DNA of 64,000 nucleotides from Aquatica leii (GCA_035610365.1 CM069434.1:123188895-123252894); one strand, 5' to 3'. Positions 34,561 through 46,387 are shown, numbered from the stretch's first letter. Notes: generated from the letters alone by a model not told the origin. Numbers and translations: made by a program.

Positions 34561-35279
34561 GATAAAGCAACAAACAACATTGTCAAAACAAAATTTATAA
34601 TGATAAAAAAAGCAGTAGGGAATTGCTAGCTATTACATTGTTTTTTATTTGTTTATTTTTTTATTTTTACTTTTTGAGACGAGAGAACCGAATTACTTCT
34701 CAAAAATAATATATTTTCCAAATGAGAGTACGCAATAATAGCATTTATTCGATCGAATACGTAATACGTAACATGATATCATGAATTGTGTAAACTCAAA
34801 CAAATCTAATTTTATTCATATTTGATCTTGAAATTTGGCTTCCAACGAACCAACAAGCGTTTTTTTCCTGGTTGAGCTTGCAATGTACGAAACTTATATA
34901 TTTTAGCGCTGCATCGGTCGCGATTTTATTTGTTGCCTGATGCCCGATCGATAATTAACTTAGCGAAGTGAAAAGGTGCATGGGGTAAAAGATATCTGCT
35001 TTTGAAACTTTAGTTTTTTGTAGTTTTACAAACTTTATAGTGATATGTTTTGAGTTGTGAATTAAGGTGAGTTCATCTTAAATTTATTTTTTATTTTAGA
35101 TTTGATGTAAATTCAAACAGAATAATTGATAAGCACTAATATAACTATTTATAAGACTTTATAAGTTTTGAAAAAACTTGAAACCAGTAATGTTGAGAAA
35201 ATACTTTCGAGTTTGAGACGTCGAAACATTTTTCATAAATAATGTGTCAATATAATAACGCAAGCTTTCACGGCCGGAG
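34561..35279. other. AT-rich stretch with a weak hammerhead-like motif
   Basis: At 35,189-35,228 the plus strand reads UGUUGAGAAAAUACUUUCGAGUUUGAGACGUCGAAAC. The GUCGAAAC half is intact, but the CUGAUGA half reads AUGUUGA. It could be another Penelope-type 3' end in decay. Nothing else was recognised. Confidence 0.3.
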
Positions 35280-35281
35280 TA

Positions 35282-37498
35282 TACTTTGTGTCCCACGCTA
35301 GGAGTACCCCATGGGATTTAACATGAGAAAATTGAAATTATTTTTTTCCTGATTCCCAAATTAAAAAATCGCAAAAAATTTGACGCAGATTTAAAGTGGC
35401 ATTTAAAACGTTTCTAAAAACAATTTTTTGATTATAATTTGATAATTAACAAATTAATTACAGGCATTTGAAATTCGAAATTTTGAAGGTTTTTCGCGCA
35501 TGCGATTCAAATCGGCTATCTTCGGTTTTTAAAATAATATGGATGCTAAAATTAAATTGTAGCCCGTCAAATCAACATTATGCAACTTTATTTTTGAGGA
35601 AATGGAAATTTGAAGAACAAAGACTAGAAAAATTACATTTGAAAATTTTCTGTAGCAGACTAGAAAAAAAATAATTAATCAAACATAAATTTACATTTAC
35701 ATAGGTATCTACGAACACTCATCGTGGTACCAATAGGTCGAACGCAGGAAGATTGCTCAAATCATCGTCGTGCAGAAAAATTCATTTCAATTGAGAATTT
35801 GTGGCCCTGTAAGGGCCTTTTTAACATTGTCGATCCGTTGCTTGGCGGAACGACCACGGCGAATCACCTATTTGGGTATGAGGTGTTCAAAAATGCCTCC
35901 TGCTTGAACTGTACAATAAGTTAGCCGTTCAACAAATCTTTTTCGTGTTTCGGCTAATTTACGAATGGTAATAGCTCGGCATATCACTTGAATTTCATCT
36001 TTTAGTGCGTCCCTATTTTCATACCGTTTTCCTCCTTTGAATAATTTTTCTTTTATGTAACTCCACAAATAAATCGCACGGGTTTAAATCAGGTGACCTA
36101 GCAGGCCATGTAATGGGACCATTCTTGCCTATCCATTGATTTGGAAATGCTTCATTCTGAAGCCCAGTGTTTAGTCTAGCAGTATGGGCTGAAGCACCAT
36201 CCTGCATAAAACAAACTTGGTGTTTTTCACCTGCAACATCATTTAGTTGTGGAAACACTTCTTCTAGTAGAAGGTAATGATATTTTATGGAAGTAAGTGT
36301 ACCTTCAATGAAAAAAGGACCAATAACATGACTTCCCAGCAAGCCCATCTAAACATTGACAGTTTGTCGCCATTGACTTGGTCCATTTACTAATTTGTGT
36401 GGATTTTTGAGAGACCATGTACGATTATTTTGTCGATTTGGTCTTTCATCAAGTCCAAATGAACATTCATCCGAAAAACAAATGTTTTTTACAAAATCGC
36501 GATTGGTATTGTTCATTTCGGTGATTATTTCACAAAATCTCATACGAGCATAATAATCGTGTAGTAATAATTCTTGATGGCATTGCCAACGGTAACTTTT
36601 ATAGCCCTCTTGTTTGAGGTACCTGAATGCTGACTACCGAGGAACACCTACATTAATTTCAATTTCTCGCAAACTAACATCAGGATTTTGGTCTACAGCT
36701 GCAAGAACTGCCAACTTCTGAGAGTTGTCTTCATGATCGTGTAAGGGTAGTAGACGCTGACATTTACATGGTGGATTTACAGAGCCAGTGGTTTCAAATA
36801 ATTGTATCGTTTTTTTTTGATACTCTTTAAAGAAGGTATTGGTCTATCTGCGAAAAAACCAACAAAGTCTTCTCAAATTTGAACCTTTGAAACACCTCGA
36901 AAATATTGTTTTACTACAAGAATTGTTTCTTTTACATTTATTTTCGAAGCTTGTAAAACAATTCTATTAAAACTGTCAACACTTCAAATGTTTTATAACA
37001 AATCAATGCTAACTTGATTTTTAATACTTATTTACTTGGACATAATTCAAGTTTATTTCATTTTGGAATCATAAGTTAGTTTATTAGCACGCAAATGCGG
37101 GCGCAATTTGGTTTTTCTAGTCTGCTACATAAAGTTTTCAAATGTAATTTTTCTAGTCTTTGTTCTTCAAATTTTCATTTCCTCAAAAATAAAGTAGCAT
37201 AATGTTGATTTGACGGGCTACAATTTAATTTTAGCATCCATATTACTTTAAAAACCAAAGATAGCCGATCTGAATCGCATGCGCGAAAAACCTTCAAAAT
37301 TTCGAATTTCAAATGCCTGTAATTAATTTATTAATTATCAAATTATAATCAAAAAATTGTTTTTAGAAACGTTTTAAGTGCCACTTTAAATCTGCGTCAA
37401 AATTTTTGCGATTTTTGAATTTGGGAAGCAGAAAAAAAATAATTTCAATTTTCCCATGTTAAATCCCATGGGGTACCCCTAGCGTGGGACACAACGTA
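35282..37498 (-). mobile_element. mariner-type transposon with 386-bp inverted repeats
   Basis: The left repeat (35,282-35,667) begins TACTTTGTGTCCCACGCTAG and the right one (37,113-37,498), complemented, begins TACGTTGTGTCCCACGCTAG. They match along about 386 bp (ATGGGATTTAACATG, TTCGCGCATGCGATTC and others) with few differences. TA flanks both ends (35,280-35,281 and 37,499-37,500). Total 2,217 bp. Long inverted repeats are unusual for mariner elements but occur in some clades. The right flank is the 3' region of PLE3, so it probably landed in or next to that element. Confidence 0.92.
35760..36960 (-). pseudogene. DD41D mariner-type transposase, nearly full length
   Basis: On minus, FENKCKRN opens near 36,950. 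A decayed first helix-turn-helix follows, then DNSQKLAVLAAVDQNPDVSL with REIEINVGVPR (about 36,735-36,650) as the second. The core contains ICFSDECSFGLDERPNRQN (first Asp, about 36,480), VCFMQDGASAHTA (second Asp, about 36,205) and WPARSPDLNPCD (third Asp, about 36,080). About 41 residues separate the second and third Asp, which fits the DD41D (rosa-like) clade as I know it. A stop at 36,348 (Trp expected) and one near 36,640 interrupt the frame, and the carboxyl end is degraded. Catalytic residues are all still present. It would bind the long inverted repeats around it and move the element into TA sites. Confidence 0.85.
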
Positions 37499-37500
37499 TA

Positions 37501-38215
37501 CTAAGATGAGAACGTCTTTCACGTTTGGCCCGTGTCATTGTTGTAACTAAAGTTGCCAACGTTTCGCCTACTTTCGTAAGGGGTTTCATCAGGGCGTGAG
37601 AGAAATCGAAGAACTCAAACAAGAAACTGAAATCCAACTAAGAAATTCTCAAATGTTAGGTAATCAACTTGTAAACCAAGCCAGATTCTAAACTCTATAG
37701 AAGTGACTTAAAAAGAAATAGTCTCCGTTTATAAAGATGAAGTGTTGTCACGGCTGGTTGAGCTCCACTTTGATTGTGTTATGGTTGAAATGGAGCGTGT
37801 TTTTGATAAAGGACTACTAATAACCGGGAACCAAAAAGGGGATAGCTCGAAACCATGATTACGATTGAAGTTATTGGAGTGTTTGATGATTTCTGTGCTC
37901 TCTCGGAATTTCCTGTTAAAGAGAATAGAGATTTGGCAATCACCAAAACGTTATCAAAATCTATCTTGTGACCTGTAGTAGAATGACGTTTAGCAATCTC
38001 AGACTTAAAAATATGCCTTTTCCTTATACAATAATCATATTCTGAAATGCGAGTAATGACGGAACGACCGGTTTCACCAATGTAGACTAAACCACATGAA
38101 CAAGGAATTTGGTATACACCTTGAGATGAAAGTGTAGAAAATTTGTCTTTGGGAGAAGGAAGAATCTGAGAGATTTTGCTTATCGAGTTTGAGTCGATCA
38201 GTTTTGTCCTGTGAT
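37501..38215 (-). pseudogene. Penelope-like element 3' part with GIY-YIG (PLE3)
   Basis: On minus from about 38,200: SISKISQILPSPKDKFS, then QGVYQIPCSCGLVYIGETGR (about 38,122-38,063), a clear GIY-YIG endonuclease with a Cys pair. SEIAKRHSTTGHKIDFDNVL continues it. Frame losses follow, then EIIKHSNNFNRNHGFELSP (about 37,905-37,850), a carboxyl block typical of these proteins. The reverse transcriptase half is missing: the copy starts at about 38,215. The 3' sequence runs through a ribozyme motif to the DD41D element. This protein is not closely similar to PLE1 or PLE2. Confidence 0.88.
37551..37596 (-). ncRNA. Hammerhead-ribozyme-like motif of PLE3
   Basis: On minus: GCC, core CUGAUGA, stem II CCUUAC-GAAA-GUAGG (five pairs including one U-G, with a GAAA tetraloop and unpaired bases next to the core), core GAA, palindrome ACGU, U, GGC. 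GCC and GGC pair as stem I. The cleavage-site base would be U. Stem III is reduced to ACGU with no loop, as in PLE2, suggesting activity as a dimer if at all. Confidence 0.65.
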
Positions 38216-38614
38216 ATATAAACGAGTATTTTTAATATTTTAAATATTTTTTTATTTTTAGTGCTTTTGTATCATATATTACATTTGAAACTAAAATACA
38301 AAAATTTTGAGTTGTAATACTGTTAGAATATATTCTTGTTTTCTATAGGTTTATAATTATGTATGTACCTTAATGAAAAAATACTTGTATGGCTTATGGC
38401 TTGTACTTGTAAAATATAAAAATGAAAATAAATTTATGAAAATACTTTTTAAAATTATTTTTCAATAGTGGATAATAATACGTAACTTAACCCGTATCTG
38501 TATTCCTGCCCTCCTCAGAATCCTCATAGCAGCCCACGTGTACGGGATGGATCTATGGTTTCAACCATCTGTGGTATAACAGTTTTAAAGAAATATTTAG
38601 CTATTGAATCATTG
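38216..38614. other. AT-rich stretch, nothing recognised
   Basis: Poly-T and poly-A rich up to about 38,480, then more mixed sequence (CCTGCCCTCCTCAG near 38,505) leading into the tRNA-like repeat. Confidence 0.4.
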
Positions 38615-38960
38615 CGCTTGCCCTGTGTCTTGATGGCTTAGTGGTAGTTTACGTAACTGAGATTTTCCAAGTAGATGCTTGTCACCTAGGCGTAACCCCA
38701 CACTCGGCCACGTCGTAAAAATCTAGGCTTTCTTTATCTGTATAAGTTGAATACTGCTTCAGTTTGTAAAGGTTTCTTTTGCCATATCTAGAAAACCCTA
38801 CATAGTTTTGCTTGCTGGCCAAAGCAGTGAAGTGAAACAGATGTGAGCTTGCGAGGACTAAGCAGTAATAATCATATCTCATCTTGTCAGTTCAATGAGG
38901 CTACTAGTGACTGAGGGGTGTTACTCCTACACCTCAAAGATGTTTATTTAAATTAATTAA
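38615..38960 (+). repeat. Possible tRNA-derived SINE
   Basis: TGGCTTAGTGG at 38,634-38,644 fits the RNA polymerase III A box (TRGCNNAGYNGG). GGCGTAACCCC at 38,689-38,699 is a decayed B box at suitable spacing. A body of about 250 bp of mixed composition follows, ending near ACACCTCAAAGATG. I could not fold a cloverleaf, so it is not a tRNA gene. Confidence 0.4.
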
Positions 38961-41412
38961 AGTTCTTCGCCTTTCATTCTTTAAGATACATTTTAAATTG
39001 ATTTTTATCATTTTAATTCAACTAAATCAATTTACTTGTTTTAAATTGGCATACAATTTAAAAATTTAAAAAAAACGTCGAAGTTTGTGTATCTCAAATT
39101 TCTGTACACTTCCTCTAGTTTTTCTGATGAGGTAACAAATTATAGTTAGGAGAGCCTGAGAAATAAATACGAATAATTTTATCATCGACTTTTAAAACCA
39201 ATAATAAAAAACAAATTACATATATATGTTTTTGATGTTTAAAAACAATTATCTGATATATAAAAGTCGCTTTAGTCTTGCGGACACGCAACGTAATGAA
39301 GTACTTTGATCATATTGAAACAGATTTTTTTCCGTTGAACATTTTCTTTTATACGTACATTCATATTTACCTGATTTAAAACAAAAATTGATTGTATAAA
39401 AGTTTTGATATTGTACTATCTTTTCCTTTTATCTCAATTTGTATAGCTACTCGAATTAATGTACTTCTGTAAAATAATTTAACTTTATAAATCTGTTTTT
39501 CTAGTATATTTTTTGATTACTTTTATTACAATTGCTTTTGTCTTGTTTTTTGTTATTTATTCTTTATAGTTGTCTATTAGACGTCTGCTTTGAAGTGATG
39601 TATTGTTTCAATCTCAACAATTCTTTTTTACATTTGTATCTAAGTCTAGTTTTTTTCGTGCTAACGAATGTTGTAACAGTTATTATTAAAGCACTTGTTT
39701 TCAAAATTTGAAATACCGCAATAAAATTGTTTTACAAACATTTTTAATATTTTCCAAATCAAAACAAAATCAATAACGTTTTCGAATATTGGCTTGTATG
39801 CAAAGTAAATCTTATTGAAAAAAAATGTACGACGCTAGAACTCGAGGAGTATTGAATTATATCAAGGATCGAGATTTGAAACGCTTCTATAATGGTTTTC
39901 AAACTAATGGCACAGAAGACAAGGAAATTCGACTTTGCAACAAAGCGGTATCGAAACGAACTTGAACGTTATCTTAAATTGAATTTTGCCTTTCCTCTTT
40001 ATATATTTAATTTTTGTTTGTTTGTGTATTTTTAATCTTAAATAAGTTTAATAATACGTATTTAAACATTTATTTTTCTTATCCTAAGGTTGGTACGTTT
40101 CTGTCAAGATGACAAATGGTTTTCTTGTACGATATTTAAGAATAGAGATATCTTTGTACTAATAACAGATACAAGAAGACGTTTTTCTTGTAAAAAATCG
40201 TTAACTCTCATTTTTTCAGAATTATTTTTTAGCGATAATTTCGTAGTGTTTGCAACTGACGTTAGCATTCGTTACAACAGAGGCACATTACTTTCCTTCC
40301 TATTATTTACGTATTTTGCCTTCTTTCACATAAAAGAAAATGACGGATGTACGCACAGCAGTTAGTAACAACGTTAATTTTATATTAGAGTCACATTTTT
40401 TCCTCATCTATATTCCGTTTCGTTTTGATCAATATCCATTCTCTAAAGGGCTCAAAGCCTATTTGATTATAAATTCGAAGTGACTAAACGCAAACAAGTT
40501 TTAAAAGAATCTATTTTATTATTTTCATTTCAATATTCGGTATGTTTGTAATTATAATAAAAACGAATGGATTTTAATTAAAAGAAAAGATCAAAAGAAA
40601 ACTTTCTTTAACTTGATAGGAAAAGAAATCTCGTCATTACGCAAACTTACGAAAAGTTTATGATAAATGGGGTCACGTTTTTGTTTCGAAGTAAATCTTT
40701 TGTTTATTTTTAATAAAATATTTGCGACGTGTTTGCGTCGTGTTAAAAAATGCCCTAATTTAACCAATATTTATTGTTTCACATCTAGTGCGTTGTGCCT
40801 TTACCTTAAAATAATATATTTTAGTGTAATTAATAAATGAATTAATTGTTTTTAATTAACGTCCAAAATTATGTGAACAGCTTTAAAAAAAGATATAAGC
40901 GCAATTATAACAAGCATATAAAAAAATTTAAGTAAAGTCTATAAAAAGTCTTAAATACACCAACTATTTAAATAATAGACTAAAAACAAAGTACATTGGT
41001 CAGAAACACAAATCTTACACAGTTATTTTTAAAGCAATAAATAGAACTATTTATTACGTTTTGAACAACAGATGTAATTATTAGGTTTGTTATTATTTTT
41101 GTTATTTCTAACAGAAGGTTTACTTTGTTTTTTAATGTCTACAAGCTCACGATACTTTTAAAATTGTTGTTAGCTATGTATGCGACGACGTATTTTGACG
41201 TCATTTTTAAAATATTTTAACAATTTTTTAGCCCTAAAATTGCTTCCTAACTAAAATTTTGGAAGTGCCTACTGTTGGTACAATATTTTCCAATAATTAG
41301 CATCTGTGCTAATAATTAGAACTCTGTTAAGTCATAAGTATCTAAAGATTAGCGCTAACGATAAATTAAAATTTTTGATTGATTTATAGATGTAAAAAGT
41401 ACAAAAAAGTAT
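38961..41412. other. AT-rich stretch, nothing recognised
   Basis: The longest frame (91 codons, 40,090-40,365) uses a TTG start and matches nothing known. No inverted or direct repeats were noted. Confidence 0.4.
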
Positions 41413-41564
41413 TAGAATAGTATACTAAAACACAAGTTACAGAATGAACGCGCTTCAATCACGATACCGGATTTCATACACAAGCCGAGCAGCGACGAGT
41501 TTACGAAACGATAGAGTGATTGAAACGTATTCTATGACGTTTATTTTATACTATTTTCTTTATT
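41413..41564. mobile_element. Probable MITE, about 150 bp
   Basis: AATAGTATACTAAAACACAA...CTTCAATCAC at the left is matched by the complement of the right end, AATAGTATAAAATAAACG...GTTTCAATCAC. The inverted repeats are about 45-50 bp and imperfect. The centre (CCGAGCAGCGACGAG) is GC-rich compared with the surroundings. No coding capacity. Confidence 0.6.
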
Positions 41565-42383
41565 TTGATTCAATTTTAATATTTTCAGTATAATTTTAAT
41601 TTTCAAACAACATTAGGAAACTGATTTTTTTATACTTTTATGAGTAAATAACTTTGAATTAATAGAACGTTTTTATTTTAACTTAGCATCAACATTTGAA
41701 TTTCTTTTTCATATGTCAATTTATGATGCGGAGATACCAACTTTGAAAAAACTAACATTACTAAAATTCGTGTAACAATTTGATAATTTTTACACACATT
41801 TTATTGTAAGAATCGCTAATTCTTATGTCAAAATAGAGAAAAAGTATTCCGAGAATTTACTACAAGAAACTTTGAAAGAATTTAAATCCATCGTTCCAAA
41901 AAAAAGTTTAAACTACGACCTATATTTACAAAACTGGAGCATAAACGTAACACTTAACTCACAAAAGATTTTTGGACTTCAAACTGATATACAAGTTTCA
42001 GTAAAAGCATTTATCAAAAGAATCATTCTCATAAAAACGTATACGGGGTAGATCAAAGTAATGCTAAACAAAACATGACTGGGTATCCATTTGGACTTTT
42101 AAACACAAACAATTATATCTAGATTTCTATTGTTTGAGTACTTTCAAAAAGATTCAAATGTATAATTGTTATTTATTTGTAAAAAATAATAATTATATCA
42201 CATCAAAGTAAAATACCCTGTAGGTTATTATAGCAAATATATAGTTGGTTGTTTTTTAAGAGAAGTAGTTTCTGCAAATAAATATTATAAATAACAATTA
42301 TTAGAAGACGTTTATGAAAGATAACTATACAATATTTGTTTATGATAAATATCATTTTCAGGTATAAGGCAATTTTTACAAAT
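41565..42383. other. AT-rich stretch, nothing recognised
   Basis: Only an AT-driven minus frame (42,203-42,454) rich in Tyr, Ile and Phe. Confidence 0.4.
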
Positions 42384-42387
42384 ACCT

Positions 42388-43476
42388 TGTAATATAAAAT
42401 AAAAATAAATATACAATAAAAATAATAATAAACGTTCAAAATATAAAAATACATTTATTGAAAGCAAAAATACTTATTTTACCGCGGCAGCAGTCGGAAC
42501 ACAGACCTCTGGGCGTGAGCCTGAATGAAAGAAAAATACACAGTCGTGAATTCCTTTAATTTATTTGCACATATAACATAATACACTAACTATTTACATT
42601 AAAGAAAAATGAACAATATTTGGATTAAAACAATATTTGGACGCCAATCACCTTGAAATTGGTGATAAATAAAAAGCATAAAATCTTATAACTAAATAAT
42701 AATCGATATCAATTCAAAAGTAATAAACGTTTAACTTGTTACGGAGTATGTATTCCGAAAAGTTTTTGATAACACATTTTAATTAACTTGAATTTAAAAT
42801 GTAATAAGTAGTAGCATAGATTCCAGTTGACTCACCATATATGATATGACGTTATCTAATATCTTCTATTTTTAGCACATTCTATGTTGAAGTGATAAGA
42901 TTCTTCGAACGAATCAAACGAATGTAGATTTGCAAACACAACAGCAGGCATAAAACCAAAATATAAATCCAATGAATAAAAATCCAGTAAGTAATAAAAA
43001 GAAAAAGACTCCAATAACGGAAAATTCAGTAAATAAAAAAAGAAAAGACCCTAAATATAAATAATTAGAATGGTTTTTACTCGACATGAAACTACTTACG
43101 TTGCTTTAGATGCAGCGGTCTTGAAATTAATTCCTTTGTCTAATTGTATTGCGTAACATTACGAAATTACTAAAAATGTTGAATTCAATAGAAAAATTAT
43201 ATTGGAACAAAGATAAACTTACCAGCAATTAGTTGGAATGAATAAAAATTAAGTTTTTACGCCATAATTAAGAAAATTTGTCTTGCTTGCACCACTACGA
43301 CGTGTAAGCCTCAAGATGGCTCAAACGAAAGTACGAACAAAAATCGATTGTTCGGTAGATTCGAAATACGACGCGACGTTGCCAAACTGAATAAATTTAA
43401 GTGCAATATTAGTTGCAGAAAATAAACGAATGAAAAATTGAATATTAAATGTAATGAACTCTAACGGGACGTTACA
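42388..43476 (-). repeat. Solo LTR, family 1, copy d
   Basis: 1,089 bp, plus-strand ends TGTAATATAAAA and CGGGACGTTACA, flanked by ACCT on both sides (42,384-42,387 and 43,477-43,480). It aligns along its length with copies a, b and c in inverse or direct orientation. Its ATATGATATGACGTTATC region (about 42,840) is shared with copy c. Confidence 0.93.
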
Positions 43477-43480
43477 ACCT

Positions 43481-45920
43481 ACATAAAGCTGTGGTATCCA
43501 TACAGACATTTCACTATTTTTGCAAGTCTTCTAAGGGTTTTTTTTTCGCTGTGCAGAATAACAGATATAGCAAAACCCAAAAATAATTTTACGTTCAGTT
43601 GAGTATTTGCTAGAGTTACGGCCAAGATAAAAGCAACATTTGTAAGAAATTGCTCTAGCATGCACACAATTTGCTAAGGTACATATGTCCGATTACATGC
43701 ACGTTTGTTGAGCGTTAACTAATTAGAAGCATACACAGTTCTTCGCCAAATTTCCATAAGAAGAATCGTCGCTGATCGGATTTATACTTAATCATAGTGT
43801 TAAATCGCCGAAACATGCAAACGACAAACTAATTTAAAATGAAAATGTTTATGTATAAATAAGGCGTATAAGTCCAAAGTGCGACATGTCACAAATTTTA
43901 AGAAAACAAATATTAATTTTATGTGGTCTGCACTTAAAACAGCATCTTTTGGAACGTATTTCAGTTTCAAAGTGCAACATATAGTGTGGTGATCCGTCTG
44001 CAAAAGTATCTTGTTACAAGCTTTTGCTGGTTACGAACCTGCACGGCCAACTCGCAATAATCGGAGAGAGGGGAGGTCCACACTAAATATAGAAAAGATG
44101 TTGCAGGGCGCCAGAGCTTATCCCAAAGTAATTCTCTGTCTTGCTCAGGACAGTACGGTATAAACCTTGTAACACTATGTTAAGTTCGTAATTCCTCTAC
44201 TCAGCTGTTCGAGTAGTCAAAAGTAAGTAATAGTTAACGATAATCACAGGAACAGGAAAGATAAAAAGAAAGATTAACAAGTATAATCGATTTAATAGTT
44301 TAACGTTGGATAATAGTCGAAGATATGAGATTTACTATTAGCAGGTAGAATTAATACCTATCACAGTTTGCATTAATAATTATGAGAAACTTTGATTAAA
44401 GAGTACATAAAATTTTCTAGATTATATCACAATCCTCCTACATAAATGCCTGTAGTATCGGCAACACACATCACAGAAGAAGATTATATCGAATAGAGCA
44501 GCATACAAAGTCACCGAATAATTAGGTTTCCCTCACAGCATGCGATACAAGTATAACATGTTTAAAATTACCTTATTGGTATATAAGCAATAACGCAGTT
44601 ACAATCATTAACATTTAAATATAATTCTGTGTACAACTTTGGTGATCTCGATATAAAGAATCAAATAAATAACTCACCTAATAAAGTTTCCACTTACACG
44701 TCGAAAACGTTTTCTCGTCAGTGGCCTGTAATCAATTGTGAAACACAAATCGGATCATAATCGAGTTCACACAGAACAAAAGCTACAAAAGATAGTATTA
44801 GTAAATAATTAAATGGCATATAAATCCCGTTGTATCGTGTACTGTAAGAAATAGTCTTAACACAAGTGACTGATAACACATTCGATTTCTTCATTAATCA
44901 TATCATTGAACCCCAAGATATAGAACGATGTAAGTAGCAATTCAAGACAGGTGGCAGAATACACATTCGACTTTTAATTTTCAAATCAACATCCCCGACA
45001 CAACGTTCGACTGGACCTCGATGTTGCGTAAGTAGCAAGCCCTCACAACAGCTGATAGGCTCGGTAGATTTATTCGTTAATAGTAGTTATGCATCCCAAT
45101 TGTTGATTTAATTCCAAAATGGTAGACAACGTGGTCGGAACCGGCTGTCATATGAATATAGAAATTACGAAAGAAAGAATAGATTTAAGACAAAATAACT
45201 TACCCTGTGCCGAAAAGATCGTAACACCTTTTACCTCGATTTATAAATTTATGTTCATCACACGTGATGTTCTTAAAAATTTAAGAATCAATTCGAAAAA
45301 ATCTCGACACCGGACCGTTACTGTGGTTTACAGCTTAACGTCTACTTGATCGAATGACAGTCACGAGAAAGGATCGGTAGGGGGCGTCCCAACCATAAAC
45401 TAATTTCAAGTCAAAAATACATAGGCGTACCTACTGAAAATTTCGTCCGCAACAACACAAGCGTACGTAAAGAAAATTACCGTAACAATCTTAAAATTCA
45501 AAGTACGATATGTTCACGAACAAATTACATGCAAAGTGCCGATGTACATATACACAAAGATAATTTGTTGCCTCTTGAGAGAGATCTTGGGAACTGTGTC
45601 TCTAACTCTCCTAATAGAATTCTAGTTTGAAGAGAACTATTTTGTTACAGTGATCTTGGAACAGGTAAAGGAATTTGTAAAAAAAGAAACCATTTAACGC
45701 TAATAATGCCTAAAGAATTGAAACTGGTCGTTCCTTCAAAAACAAATAAAATAAAAAGTACTTTTAGTTTACCAGCGTCATATTATAGTTCTGACTAGAA
45801 TAAAGATAGATCATTGTGCTATTTTACAACTTTGTTTCAAAATAATGATCATAATCACCTTTGCAAAGTTCCAGAAGAAGAACAAGAAAGTCAAAATGCT
45901 GATACAGCTGAATAAACCTT
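43481..45920. other. Non-coding stretch of higher complexity, unassigned
   Basis: From about 44,000 to 45,700 the sequence is visibly less AT-rich than its neighbours and lacks long A or T runs, yet has no frame over 76 codons. GATGTAAGTAGCAA-like and GTTGCGTAAGTAGCAA sequences near 44,930 and 45,025, and ACACATTCGA twice (44,878 and 44,960), hint at old internal repetition. It may be the core of an unidentified element. Confidence 0.3.
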
Positions 45921-45924
45921 AGTA

Positions 45925-46130
45925 GAAATCGGTTTTTTAAATGTTACAAATTTGTTTTTTCAAAAACAGTAAAGGTTTTAAATTTTGACACAAAAATGTT
46001 TCGTATCATAAATGTTTTTGCAAAAAGTTATGAAAATAATTTTGTGTTCTAAGTTTTTTACACTGAAAATACGTTTTTAATTTTTTTTGAGTGGCTTTGT
46101 TCTACTAGGGAAGCTTTGAGTTTTAAAATT
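45925..46130 (+). repeat. Dispersed repeat, intact copy
   Basis: The stretch from TTTTTTAAATGTTACAAATTTG to GGCTTTG recurs in two parts at 62,344-62,420 and 63,662-63,785 (shared ATGAAAATAATTTTGTGTTC, ACACTGAAAATACGTTTTTAA). It is non-coding and its class is unknown. Confidence 0.7.
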
Positions 46131-46207
46131 ATCTTTGTGTTTAATTACTTATTTCAATCACAGTTTCATAATTGTATGTAAATACATTAGGTAAAACATA
46201 ATTTTTT

Positions 46208-46387
46208 TCAGTTGCAAAGTGCGACATGTCCATATTTGTTTTAATTTTTTGCCAAACAGAATATATGTAACTAGGTTTAAACAAATTATTACTATGATAT
46301 TTTAACAATTTTGTTGTCTATAAGTTTTTCGTGGCTTTTTCCAATTGCGTTCATTTGGATATGTCGCACTTTGCATCTATACGCCTC
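46208..46387. repeat. Foldback with GCAAAGTGCGACAT inverted ends
   Basis: TTGCAAAGTGCGACATGTCC (46,212-46,231) is inverted at about 46,356-46,376 as GGATATGTCGCACTTTGCAT. The same motif occurs at 43,862-43,892 (GGCGTATAAGTCCAAAGTGCG) and 43,963-43,988, so a related element, arranged differently, lies there. About 170 bp. Probably a MITE-type repeat. Confidence 0.5.

Noticed and set aside
43479-43667. Minus frame with hydrophobic stretches resembling a chemoreceptor segment
   Set aside because: Only 62 codons, no splice sites or matching continuation, and it overlaps the LTR boundary by chance.
45119-45349. 76-codon plus frame in the less AT-rich block
   Set aside because: No recognisable motif, no neighbouring exon, and a length expected by chance at this composition.
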